From Polaribacter sp. (GTDB taxonomy: Bacteria > Bacteroidota > Bacteroidia > Flavobacteriales > Flavobacteriaceae), in NCBI GenBank assembly GCA_020740485.1, contig DYMN01000005.1, forward strand, positions 1 to 64,000: DNA of 64,000 nt. Direction: 5' to 3'. The notes beneath the pieces are model-generated. The model was not told the DNA's origin. It was given only the letters and a program-made list of their open reading frames with translations, and ran no database searches. Shown piece by piece: positions 54,342 through 63,104 of the stretch (position 1 is its first letter; each line of letters opens with the position of its first letter). The translations under genes were made by a program, and so were the position numbers.

Positions 54342-54373
54342 CTTCGCCCTTAGCTCAGACCTTTAGGGCGGAG
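54342..54373. terminator. Possible shared terminator or palindromic repeat between metK and rodA
   Basis: Nine-base arms (54342-54350 with 54365-54373, one G.T pair, 14-base loop) lie between convergent genes. There is no strong T-run, and the word CCTTTAGGGCGG resembles the palindromic repeat at 32212-32256, so it may be a repeat acting as terminator. Confidence 0.4.
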
Positions 54374-54385
54374 TAAAATATACCA

Positions 54386-55681
54386 TTAAAAATCATCCAA
54401 TCGGGTGCCATCTAATTTTATAAAGATAAACAGTAAAATGGTAAATCCCCAAAGTGATGAGCCCCCGTAACTGAAAAAGGGAAGGGGAATGCCCACAGTG
54501 GGAAGTAAATCTAATACCATTCCTATATTGACGGCAAAATGTACAAAGAAAATAGAAGCGACACTATAGCCGTAATATCGGGCAAATTTTGACTTTTGCA
54601 TTTCAGCTTTGTAAACCAATCTTAAAATAAGAATCATAAACAGAATCACTACCAAGGCACTACCTAAAAAGCCGAACTCTTCTCCTACAGCACTGAATAT
54701 ATAGTCTGTATATTGAGCCGGCACAAATTTTCCATTGGTTCTATCCCCTTGTAAAAAACCTTTTCCTGCAAAACCACCCGATGCAATAGTTTGGATAGAC
54801 TGATTGTTATTATAGCCGTAGGTTTGTTTTAATTCTCTGATTTTTTCAGGGCTTTTCTCTATTCTTAACCAGAGATGCAATCTATCCTTATGGTGAGGTT
54901 CCAAAATATTAGAATAGGCAAACGAACTTAAAAATATCAATAAATTCACACTTACAAAAGTGGTAATTACCATAACCATATTTTTTCTAAAAAATAAAGG
55001 TTGTTTTTTTGTAGCATAAATGAAAAATCCGATAAGGAGTAAATTCAATATAATCAAGGTTGGACTTAAACCTAATTTAATTGTACTTATAAATAAAAAT
55101 GCAATGCCAAACATAATCCAAAAAAATTGAATAGAAAGACCTTTACGCAAGAGTACAAAGATAAAGGAGAAAAACACTAAGGCAGAGCCCACATCCTTTT
55201 GCAATACAATGATGACAATAGGGACGAACAACAATAGTGCAACAATTCTTAAATCTTTGAACTTTTTTAAATCAAAAAGATTGTCTCCGAGAAGAGACGA
55301 TAAAGCTAAAGCAGTTGTAACTTTAACAAATTCAGATGGTTGTATAGTGAAAGAGCCAAAAGCATACCAATTGGTTTGTCCATTGATGTTTTTTCCGAAG
55401 GCAAACAAGCCTAACAATAAGAGGATTGAAATAATATAAAAAACGCCGGAATATTGTTCATAAAATTGATTCTCTATGGATAAAAGAATCGCAATAAGCA
55501 TAAAACTGAAGCCTATAAATATAAGCTGTTTTCCATAAGACTCTTTGAAATTAAAAATATCAATAAACGTATCCGGTCCTGTAACGGCAAAAATGGTCAG
55601 CCACCCAAATGTAACTAATAACAGATAGGTAAGTACTAAAACCCAATCTACATGTAAACTATTTTTGTTGAAGTGTGCCAT
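54386..55681 (-). CDS. rodA: Peptidoglycan glycosyltransferase RodA (SEDS)
   Basis: RodA polymerises lipid II into glycan strands in the elongation machinery, paired with PBP2. The 431-aa protein has about ten membrane helices and SEDS signatures: TNWYAFGSFTIQPSEFVKVT (about 104-123), the QKDVGSALVFFSF region (about 160-172) whose aspartate is catalytic in the family, and LDLLPTVGIPLPFFSYGGSS near the C-terminus. The start overlaps the end of mrdA by 23 bases. Last gene of the mreB-mreC-mreD-mrdA-rodA operon. Confidence 0.95.
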   Translation of the reverse strand: MAHFNKNSLHVDWVLVLTYLLLVTFGWLTIFAVTGPDTFIDIFNFKESYGKQLIFIGFSFMLIAILLSIENQFYEQYSGVFYIISILLLLGLFAFGKNINGQTNWYAFGSFTIQPSEFVKVTTALALSSLLGDNLFDLKKFKDLRIVALLLFVPIVIIVLQKDVGSALVFFSFIFVLLRKGLSIQFFWIMFGIAFLFISTIKLGLSPTLIILNLLLIGFFIYATKKQPLFFRKNMVMVITTFVSVNLLIFLSSFAYSNILEPHHKDRLHLWLRIEKSPEKIRELKQTYGYNNNQSIQTIASGGFAGKGFLQGDRTNGKFVPAQYTDYIFSAVGEEFGFLGSALVVILFMILILRLVYKAEMQKSKFARYYGYSVASIFFVHFAVNIGMVLDLLPTVGIPLPFFSYGGSSLWGFTILLFIFIKLDGTRLDDF

Positions 55682-57563
55682 TGAGTCCTAACAAAGTTTT
55701 TTTGTGATTATATTGCTCTTTATACAAATCTATATCGTGAATGGTTTGCGCTTTTACCGGATTTTGTATTGAATCATTCAAATATTTGTCAATCATCAAG
55801 CTGGCAATTGGAGCAGCAATTCGCGAGCCAAATCCTCCGTTTTCTACAAAAACAGCAATAGCTATTTTGGGATTTTCGCGTGGAGCAAATGCTATAAAGA
55901 TGGAATGATCTTCTAATGTTACTTTTTTACCGTTTACTTTTATAAAATTTTCAGCAGTTCCTGTTTTTCCACAGAGATGAACACCTTTCAATTGAGACCA
56001 ATAGGCGGTTCCTCCTGGGCTCTCAAATACCATTTGCATTCCGTCGATTACGGGCTCAAATAAAGTGGGGTCAATTCCGGTTTCTTTTTTGGTTGTATAT
56101 TTTGGGTTTGTTATAGGTTTTCCATCAATTTTTTTCACCACATGAGGGGTTATGTAAAAACCTCTATTAGCTACGGTAGCCACCATATTGGCTAACTGAA
56201 TGGGTGTAGTTAAAATTTGTCCTTGCCCTATAGCATTTGAAATGGTAGTGGAGGCGCGCCAATTCTTTTGCGGATACCAATGATTGTAGTATTCTGCGTC
56301 GGGAATAAGTCCTTTTTGTCCTATGGGTAAATCTACACCGAGAAATTCCCCCATTCCAAATTTTTTAACAGTATTGCTCCATTGGTTTAAGCCTTCTTGC
56401 GGATTAGTAAAATGCTCTAAAGACCTTTTATAAGTGGTTGCAAAATAGGAATTACACGAGCGGAAAATACCTTCTCTAATAGCTATGGGTCTGCCGTGCG
56501 TACCACAGTGACAAGCCATAAAATCATTTGGACCTCTACCGTAACGGTATCCTCCATGGCAAGTTGTAGTGGTTTCCGGTGTCATAGCCCCTAAATGTAA
56601 GGCTGCTAAAATATTGACAATTTTAAATGTGGAACCCGGTGGATATTGTGCCTGTAATGCCCTGTCAAACAAAGGTTTGCTAAACTTATCGTTGTAAAGC
56701 ACATTGAAGTTTTTTGATCTTTCACGACCAACCATTATATTAGGGTCATAATTTGGGGCTGTAACCAATGCTAAAATTTCACCGCTTGAAGGCTCAATAG
56801 CAACAATTCCTCCCCATTTGTTGTTCAATAACCATTCGCCGAACTGTTGTAACTCTAGGTCTAAAGTTAAGGTCAAATCTTTTCCTGGAATGGATAAGGT
56901 GTCGTATTTTCCACCTTTATATGATCCCACCTCTATGTTGTGAATATTTTTATTTACAAAACGCACCCCTTTTTTGCCGCGAAGTTCTTCTTCATATTGC
57001 TTTTCAACTCCTTGTGTTCCTGTTAATTCCCCCATCTGATAGTAGGGGTTCTTTTCTATCGTAGCTTCATTTACTTGACTTATATATCCTAATACATTGG
57101 CAGATGTAGGATGTGGATACATTCTGAGCATGCGCTTTTGAATGTAAAAGCCTTTGAATTGAAACATCTTTTCTTGCAAAGCCGCATAATCTTCTTTTGA
57201 TAATTGATCTGCAAATATAGAAGGCCTGATGGGTGAATACTTTCTTGCTTTTTCCATTTTTTTGATAAAAAAATCTTTATCTTCTTCTAACAATTCACAA
57301 AAACTCGCCGTGTCAATTTCTTTTACTTCTCGCGGAATGACCATCACGTCGTAAGAAACGAGATTATTTACCAATAATTCTCCATTTCTATCATAAATAA
57401 AACCACGATTGGGATATTCATATTTTGTAGCTACAGAAGAATTATTCATAGGATTATTTCTGTAAGAATCATCAATTACTTGCAGGTAAAACAATCTTAC
57501 GAGAAAGAGTAAGCCACTTAGGATTGTAAATATAAATAATATGCTTCCTTTTTTACCAAACAT
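55659..57563 (-). CDS. mrdA: Penicillin-binding protein 2 (transpeptidase)
   Basis: The class B transpeptidase of the rod-shape elongasome. ATG 57563 gives 634 aa beginning MFGKKGSILFIFTILSGLLF, i.e. a short cytoplasmic tail then the single membrane helix; the ATG at 57596 adds 11 unusual residues and deeper overlap with mreD. A pedestal dimerisation domain follows (RGFIYDRNGELL about 50-61). The transpeptidase domain has SxxK with Ser311 (PPGSTFKI), SxN in SCNSY (about 376-380) and KTG in CGKTGTAENF (about 540-549). Operon member. Confidence 0.95.
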   Translation of the reverse strand: MFGKKGSILFIFTILSGLLFLVRLFYLQVIDDSYRNNPMNNSSVATKYEYPNRGFIYDRNGELLVNNLVSYDVMVIPREVKEIDTASFCELLEEDKDFFIKKMEKARKYSPIRPSIFADQLSKEDYAALQEKMFQFKGFYIQKRMLRMYPHPTSANVLGYISQVNEATIEKNPYYQMGELTGTQGVEKQYEEELRGKKGVRFVNKNIHNIEVGSYKGGKYDTLSIPGKDLTLTLDLELQQFGEWLLNNKWGGIVAIEPSSGEILALVTAPNYDPNIMVGRERSKNFNVLYNDKFSKPLFDRALQAQYPPGSTFKIVNILAALHLGAMTPETTTTCHGGYRYGRGPNDFMACHCGTHGRPIAIREGIFRSCNSYFATTYKRSLEHFTNPQEGLNQWSNTVKKFGMGEFLGVDLPIGQKGLIPDAEYYNHWYPQKNWRASTTISNAIGQGQILTTPIQLANMVATVANRGFYITPHVVKKIDGKPITNPKYTTKKETGIDPTLFEPVIDGMQMVFESPGGTAYWSQLKGVHLCGKTGTAENFIKVNGKKVTLEDHSIFIAFAPRENPKIAIAVFVENGGFGSRIAAPIASLMIDKYLNDSIQNPVKAQTIHDIDLYKEQYNHKKTLLGLNGTLQQK

Positions 57564-58071
57564 TGGATTTTTTGTTATTAAATAACTGCATTCCAAAAAT
57601 AAGTAATAAACTTGTTAAAATACTTGTTAAAATTGTTTTTAAAAGCACCTGTCCCAATAAATGAAAGTTAAATTGTTCTAAGAGAAATACAATAAAACTA
57701 TAGATAAAAGTAACAATTGCAATCCAAAAAACCATTACCAAATTTTCAAGATGTTTGATGTCAATTTCATCTACATCGTCGAAGGATACTCCTCTTATAA
57801 ATTTAAGAATTGTTAATCGGAAATAAGCTATAAATACAAGGGCAAAAGCATTAATTCCGTTGTCATTGCTCAAAAAATCAATAGATAAACCCAAGATAAA
57901 AGCAAATAGAAGTATCCAGGTTTTGTTTTTATAAACCGGAAATATAAAAACAAAAACAATAAAAATAGTCGGATTTACATAGCCAAATAAATTGATATTG
58001 TTAAATATCATTTCCTGTAAAACAGGCAACAATAAAAGCAAAAATATGTATTTTAAAATCTCTTTACTCAT
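57553..58071 (-). CDS. mreD: Rod-shape-determining protein MreD
   Basis: A 172-aa inner-membrane protein with about five helices, linking MreC and the cytoskeletal MreB to wall enzymes. Identification rests on hydrophobic profile, weak similarity (NINLFGYVNPTIFIVFVFIFP about 25-45, in parts; ILGLSIDFLSNDNGINAFALVF) and its place between mreC and mrdA. It overlaps mreC by 8 bases and mrdA by 11. Confidence 0.88.
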   Translation of the reverse strand: MSKEILKYIFLLLLLPVLQEMIFNNINLFGYVNPTIFIVFVFIFPVYKNKTWILLFAFILGLSIDFLSNDNGINAFALVFIAYFRLTILKFIRGVSFDDVDEIDIKHLENLVMVFWIAIVTFIYSFIVFLLEQFNFHLLGQVLLKTILTSILTSLLLIFGMQLFNNKKSNVW

Positions 58072-58897
58072 GATTCATTTGTGATTCACTTTTATCTTCA
58101 AGTTCCTTTTGTTCGTCTTTAAATTTGTTTACTACTACATAAACAGAGTGCAAAGCACTTAAATCTTCGAATAATTGAACGTCAATTCGTTCATAGTTTC
58201 TGTTTTTAACTTCAATTTTGGATACGATTCCAATGGGAATTTGTTCAGGAAAAAATATAGATTGACCACCACTCACAAGGGTATCGCCCACTTTTAGATT
58301 GGATTGGGTGGGAATATCCAATAGTTGAGCCGTTTTATAGGTTTTCCCATTCCATTGCAAACTACCAAAATGCTTGTTCTTTTTTAATTTAACATTGATA
58401 CTGGTTTTAGAATTGAGAATGGAAACTACCGTTGAGTAGTGTTCTGATACATTTATTGTAATGCCCACAATTCCTTGGGGTAAAATTACACCCATATTAG
58501 GCTTAACGCCATCTAAGGTGCCTTTGTCTAAGGTTAAAATATTGTCTCTTTTGTGATAAGAATTTTTAATAACATTGGCTGATACAAATTTGTACTTTCT
58601 AATCGTGTCAACAGAAAGCATACTCACCGGTCTATTCAACTGTTTTAAACGCTCTAATTCATTTTTCAAGATTACATTTTCAAGAACCAAGTCATTATTT
58701 TTTTCTTTTAGTCCAAAATAAGATTTGATATTATGAGATTTAGTGATTAAATATCCGGAAAGACGATTGGTAGAGGTAATATATTTACTTTGGTGATAGG
58801 AGTGAGAGCGAAAAATAAAAACCAATGAAACAAACTCCAGAAATAGAAATAACAAGATAGATTTGTTATTTGAAAAGAATCTAAAAATTTGAAACAT
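58064..58897 (-). CDS. mreC: Rod-shape-determining protein MreC
   Basis: A 277-aa bitopic periplasmic protein: cytoplasmic start, one membrane helix (about 13-31), a coiled coil (EKNNDLVLENVILKNELERLKQ, about 64-85, in parts) and the paired beta-barrels (DKGTLDGVKPNMGVI, about 125-139; LKVGDTLVSGGQSIFFPEQIPIGIV, about 202-226). It forms the scaffold for PBP2-RodA. Follows mreB by 43 bases. Confidence 0.94.
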   Translation of the reverse strand: MFQIFRFFSNNKSILLFLFLEFVSLVFIFRSHSYHQSKYITSTNRLSGYLITKSHNIKSYFGLKEKNNDLVLENVILKNELERLKQLNRPVSMLSVDTIRKYKFVSANVIKNSYHKRDNILTLDKGTLDGVKPNMGVILPQGIVGITINVSEHYSTVVSILNSKTSINVKLKKNKHFGSLQWNGKTYKTAQLLDIPTQSNLKVGDTLVSGGQSIFFPEQIPIGIVSKIEVKNRNYERIDVQLFEDLSALHSVYVVVNKFKDEQKELEDKSESQMNHE

Positions 58898-58940
58898 AGT
58901 TCATTATAGTTGCAAGGTTCATTAGTAAAATAGAGAGAAT

Positions 58941-59966
58941 TTAGATTAATATACTTGCATATTTTTCTCTCTCTTTAAGAGCAATCCCTGTTCCGCGCAC
59001 CACGGCTCTTAAAGGGTCTTCAGCAACGTACACCGGTAAGTCGGTTTTGCGGGAAAGGCGTTTGTCTAAGCCTCTAAGCATAGAACCGCCACCCGCGAGA
59101 TAAATTCCTGTATTGTATATATCGGCAGCGAGCTCAGGTGGTGTTTGCGATAAGGTTTCCATCAATGCGTCTTCTATACGAACAATGGATTTGTCAAGTG
59201 CTTTGGCAATTTCACGATAAGAAACGTGAATTTGCTTTGGTTTCCCACTTAATAAATCTCGTCCTTGAATATACATATCTTCTGGCGGATTGTCCAAACT
59301 TTCGGTGGCAGCTCCAATTTGAATTTTAACCAATTCCGATGTTCTTTCTCCAATATAAAGATTGTGTTGTGTTCTTAAATAATATGCAATGTCATTGTTA
59401 AAGACATTTCCTGCAACTTTGATAGATTTATCGACCACAATTCCCCCCAAAGCAATTACAGCAATTTCAGTGGTACCACCACCGATATCTATGATGAGAT
59501 TTCCTTTGGGTTGCATTACGTCAATTCCAATCCCAATGGCAGCCGCCATAGGTTCGTGAATTAATTTTACCTCTTTTCCTTTCATTTTTTCGGCTGAGTT
59601 GTAAACTGCTCTTTTTTCAACTTCAGTAATTCCGGACGGGATACAAATTACCATGCGCAATGAAGGTTGAATAAATTTATCTTTGATGGCAGGTATATTT
59701 TTGACAAATTCGCGAATCATTTGTTCCGAAGCATCAAAATCAGCAATAACGCCGTCTTTTAAGGGCCAAATGGTCTTGATGTTTTCATGTGTTTTCCCTT
59801 GCATTAGTAAAGCATCTTTACCGGAGGCTAAGATTTTTCCGGTTGTGCGATCTTTAGCAACAATAGAGGGGCTGTCCACTACTACTTTTCCGTTGTGAAT
59901 AATTAAAGTGTTTGCTGTGCCTAAATCAATGGCTATCTCTTCTGTCAAAAAATCAAAAAAACCCAT
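58941..59966 (-). CDS. mreB: Actin-like cell-shape protein MreB
   Basis: MreB polymerises at the inner membrane and directs wall synthesis along the rod. The 341-aa protein has the actin-fold nucleotide motifs: phosphate-1 DLGTANT (15-21), phosphate-2 IDIGGGTTE (about 160-168), and adenosine GIYLAGGGSMLRGLD near 288-302. First gene of the five-gene elongasome operon; a perfect -7 element lies 57 bases upstream. Confidence 0.97.
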   Translation of the reverse strand: MGFFDFLTEEIAIDLGTANTLIIHNGKVVVDSPSIVAKDRTTGKILASGKDALLMQGKTHENIKTIWPLKDGVIADFDASEQMIREFVKNIPAIKDKFIQPSLRMVICIPSGITEVEKRAVYNSAEKMKGKEVKLIHEPMAAAIGIGIDVMQPKGNLIIDIGGGTTEIAVIALGGIVVDKSIKVAGNVFNNDIAYYLRTQHNLYIGERTSELVKIQIGAATESLDNPPEDMYIQGRDLLSGKPKQIHVSYREIAKALDKSIVRIEDALMETLSQTPPELAADIYNTGIYLAGGGSMLRGLDKRLSRKTDLPVYVAEDPLRAVVRGTGIALKEREKYASILI

Positions 59967-60300
59967 TTGTTAATTGAAGTTGGTCTTAAAAATGTTAAAT
60001 TTACTGTAACTTGAGGTAACTCGCAAATCTAATTAAAATAATAATAGATGCAACGAGTCTCCTATTTTTTTTCTAATTCAAAATCAAATATTTACTTTTT
60101 ATGTTTTTAAAACGTAAAGTTGTGTATTGTAGTATATTGAATTATACTCAGTAAAACACATTCAAACGTTAATTGTTATTTCTGTTAGTATTTGTTTGTA
60201 TAATTTTAAAAATAGCTTTCTTTTTCCTTAATTCCTTCCAAAGATGGCTTCTTTTTGCCTTCACATAGCATATCGAAATACAGAAGTACTTCTTTCGCTT
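59967..60300. other. Intergenic region between mreB and prfA
   Basis: These 334 bases hold the mreB promoter motif (60023-60030), a 12-base perfect palindrome AGAAGTACTTCT (60282-60293) and, at 60206-60325 on the minus strand, a protein-like open stretch without a start codon (see findings). No complete gene or known RNA is seen. Confidence 0.6.
60023..60030 (-). promoter_or_regulatory. -7 promoter element (TAGATTTG) for the mre operon
   Basis: Perfect TAnnTTTG followed by C on the minus strand, 56 bases before the mreB start. Confidence 0.65.
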
Positions 60301-61377
60301 TTAAAAAGTATCTCTGATATCTTTGAGTTTTTCAGTGTTTTCAGCTAATTGTAGTTCTTCTATGATCTTAAAGATGTTTCCATTCATCACGCTGTCCAAA
60401 TCATAAATGGTCAGATTGATGCGATGATCTGTAAAACGTCCTTGCGGATAATTGTAGGTTCTAATTTTAGCCGAACGGTCCCCACTGCTGACCAAAGTTT
60501 TTCTCTTCGCTGCCTCTTCCTCTTGGCGTTTTGCCAATTCTCTTTCGTATAAACGGGAGCGTAAGACTTGAAATGCTTTATCTTTGTTTTTGTGTTGTGA
60601 TTTTTGATCTTGACACTGAGCTACTAAACCCGTAGGGATATGTGTGAGTCGAACCGCAGAGTAAGTTGTATTTACCGACTGTCCACCCGGGCCTGATGAA
60701 CAAAAATAGTCAACACGTACATCTGCCGGATTGATTTCCACATCAAATTCTTCCGCTTCCGGAAGAACCATTACAGTTGCTGCCGAAGTATGAACCCTGC
60801 CTTGGGTTTCGGTTTGAGGTACCCGTTGCACTCGATGCGTGCCTGACTCAAATTTCATAATTCCATAAACATCTTCTCCGGTAACACTGAAAATAACCTC
60901 TTTAAATCCGCCGGCTGTCCCTTCGTTTAAATCTACTAATTCAGTTTGCCAACCTTGAGCCGCACAGAACTTTGTGTACATTTTATATAAATCACCCGCA
61001 AAAATACTGGCTTCATCACCACCGGTTCCGGCTCTGATTTCAATCATTACATTCTTAGCATCTTCCGGATCTTTTGGGATTAACAAATATTTAATCTCGT
61101 CTTCTAATAAAGGGATTTTGGACTGAGCATCTTCTATTTCACTTTTCGCCATTTCAATCATTTCCGCATCTGATTCAGTTTTGATGATGTCTTTTGCCTC
61201 TGAAATTACATTGATAAGTGATTCGTATTCTTCAATTTTTTTTATGATTTTACTTAAATCTTTGTATTCCTTATTGATTTCAATATAACGTTTTTGATTA
61301 GAAATAATATCAGGCTGAATGATTAAATCTGATACTTCATCAAAACGCTGTTTTACTATTTGCAACTTATCTAACAT
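60301..61377 (-). CDS. prfA: Peptide chain release factor 1
   Basis: RF1 recognises UAA and UAG stop codons and triggers peptide release. ATG 61377 gives 358 aa, the normal length, beginning [15 protein letters not shown]; the frame from 61407 is 10 residues longer but the -7 motif lies 20 bases before 61377. The stop-codon recognition motif PxT appears as PQT (187-189) and the catalytic GGQ at 231-233 within SGPGGQSVN. It is unlinked to prmC here. Confidence 0.97.
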   Translation of the reverse strand: MLDKLQIVKQRFDEVSDLIIQPDIISNQKRYIEINKEYKDLSKIIKKIEEYESLINVISEAKDIIKTESDAEMIEMAKSEIEDAQSKIPLLEDEIKYLLIPKDPEDAKNVMIEIRAGTGGDEASIFAGDLYKMYTKFCAAQGWQTELVDLNEGTAGGFKEVIFSVTGEDVYGIMKFESGTHRVQRVPQTETQGRVHTSAATVMVLPEAEEFDVEINPADVRVDYFCSSGPGGQSVNTTYSAVRLTHIPTGLVAQCQDQKSQHKNKDKAFQVLRSRLYERELAKRQEEEAAKRKTLVSSGDRSAKIRTYNYPQGRFTDHRINLTIYDLDSVMNGNIFKIIEELQLAENTEKLKDIRDTF

Positions 61378-61396
61378 ACTCCAAAATTTGAATGCG

Positions 61397-61404
61397 CAAA
61401 AGTA
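61397..61404 (-). promoter_or_regulatory. -7 promoter element (TACTTTTG) for prfA
   Basis: Perfect TAnnTTTG followed by C on the minus strand, 19 bases before ATG 61377; it decides the prfA start. Confidence 0.65.
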
Positions 61405-61564
61405 CAATAATATATCAAACTGTCAAGTGTTTAAAATGGTCATTTACTTAAATAAAACACAATATTTTCAGCCAAAATTTGTTATTTTAGTTGATCAATT
61501 TTAAGTGTCTGATGCTATTTCTCAAGATAATCCTAAATTGAATTAAAAAAACGAAGAATTTCAA

Positions 61565-61572
61565 TACATTTG
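61565..61572 (+). promoter_or_regulatory. -7 promoter element (TACATTTG) for the DUF6089-uppS-bamA genes
   Basis: Perfect TAnnTTTG followed by C, 107 bases before ATG 61680; predicts a leader of about 100 bases in which I see no known RNA motif. Confidence 0.6.
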
Positions 61573-61679
61573 CAAACTTGTTACATAAGATGAAATGAGC
61601 ATAACAAAAAGTTAACATCAACCGAAAATGATTATAGCGAATTCCATGTGACCATTATAAAACAAACAATTATGAACAC

Positions 61680-62357
61680 ATGAAACAATTAATTTTAACA
61701 TTTTTTTTTATAAATTTTATACCGGTTAATGCGCAATATCTCAATGAGATAGGATTTTTTGTTGGAGGTTCAAATTACAGTGGTGATATTGGTAGAGAAA
61801 CTTACATTTATCCAAATGCTTTAGCGGGGAGTGTTATTTACAGAAGAAACCTCAATGAGAGATTGACAATAAGAGCCACTTTCAGCCACTATAGAATCTA
61901 TGACGATGATAAATTCTCTTCAAATCCGGTACGGAGGGCAAGAGCAATTACTTTAACTAATGGTTTGAATGAAGTGGCTGCGGGTATTGAGTTTAATTAT
62001 TGGAGTTACGATGTAACGAAGCAGCGCACGTATCACACACCCTATTTGTTTTTTGAAGTAGCCGGTTTTAGCAGTAAAGTAGCATCAAGTGTTGCAAACG
62101 GGAGAACTAATTTTACTACTGAAACTGCCTTTGCCATTCCTTTAGGAATAGGTTACAAGTCTCGAATCACAAGAAGGTTAAGCTATGCTGTAGAGTTAAG
62201 AGCACGTTATGCCCTGAGCGATAAAATTGACTATACGGATCAAAACATTCCAGAGTTAAATATTGGGAATCCAAATACTAACGATTGGTATTTTTTTACC
62301 GGTATTGGTTTGACCTATTCATTCGGTCGTCCACCGTGTGCTGTGCCAAGATTTTAA
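61680..62357 (+). CDS. DUF6089 outer-membrane beta-barrel protein
   Basis: A 225-aa exported protein with signal peptide (MKQLILTFFFINFIPVNAQ) and an eight-stranded-looking barrel, placed in the DUF6089 family by its opening NEIGFFVGGSNYSGDIG (about 22-38) and YRRNLNERLTIRATFSHYRI (about 53-72). It lies 6 bases upstream of uppS and ahead of bamA; the order DUF6089-uppS-bamA is typical of flavobacteria. The role is unknown, perhaps in outer-membrane assembly by association. Confidence 0.87.
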   Translation: MKQLILTFFFINFIPVNAQYLNEIGFFVGGSNYSGDIGRETYIYPNALAGSVIYRRNLNERLTIRATFSHYRIYDDDKFSSNPVRRARAITLTNGLNEVAAGIEFNYWSYDVTKQRTYHTPYLFFEVAGFSSKVASSVANGRTNFTTETAFAIPLGIGYKSRITRRLSYAVELRARYALSDKIDYTDQNIPELNIGNPNTNDWYFFTGIGLTYSFGRPPCAVPRF

Positions 62358-62363
62358 TATAAA

Positions 62364-63104
62364 ATGAATATAGAATTAGATAAAAATAGACTACCGAATC
62401 ACGTTGCCGTTATCATGGACGGTAATGGAAGATGGGCCAAGCAAAAAGGAAAACTTAGAGTCTTCGGACATAAAAATGGAGTGCATTCAGTCAGAGAAAC
62501 CATTGAAGCAGCAGCTGAAATTGGAATTAATGTTTTAACTTTATATGCGTTTTCGACCGAAAATTGGAAAAGACCTAAAACCGAAGTGGATGCTTTAATG
62601 AACCTTTTAGTGTCTTCTTTAGAAAATGAATTAGAAACCCTTCAAAAAAACAATATCAGGCTTAACACGATAGGCAATATTACGCTATTACCTTTAAAAG
62701 CACAAAAGGGATTAAATAAAGTAATGGGCTTGACAATTGGTAATGATAGAATGGTTCTAAATTTAGCTTTGAATTACGGTTCGCGTTCTGAAATTTTAGA
62801 AGCTGTTAAGACTATTTCTAAAAAAGTTGTTAATAATGAACTTGAAATTGAAAATATTGACGAAAATACTATAAATAATCATTTATATACTTTTTCTTTG
62901 CCTGATGTAGATTTTTTAATCAGAACCAGTGGGGAACAAAGAATAAGTAATTTTTTACTTTGGCAAGCAGCTTATGCAGAATTGTATTTTACAAATACCC
63001 TTTGGCCCGATTTTAAAAAAGCTGATTTTTACAATGCAATTGCAGAATTTCAAAACAGAGAACGAAGATATGGTAAAACAAGTGAACAAATTAAAACTAC
63101 TTAA
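62364..63104 (+). CDS. uppS: Undecaprenyl pyrophosphate synthase (isoprenyl transferase)
   Basis: UppS builds the C55 lipid carrier used for peptidoglycan and surface glycans by adding isopentenyl units in cis. The 246-aa protein has the diagnostic VAVIMDGNGRWAKQ (about 14-27, catalytic Asp19), LTLYAFSTENWKRP (about 59-72) and LIRTSGEQRISNFLLWQAAYAE (about 190-211, in parts). Length is normal. Its last 35 bases overlap the bamA start, so the two are coupled. Confidence 0.97.
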   Translation: MNIELDKNRLPNHVAVIMDGNGRWAKQKGKLRVFGHKNGVHSVRETIEAAAEIGINVLTLYAFSTENWKRPKTEVDALMNLLVSSLENELETLQKNNIRLNTIGNITLLPLKAQKGLNKVMGLTIGNDRMVLNLALNYGSRSEILEAVKTISKKVVNNELEIENIDENTINNHLYTFSLPDVDFLIRTSGEQRISNFLLWQAAYAELYFTNTLWPDFKKADFYNAIAEFQNRERRYGKTSEQIKTT

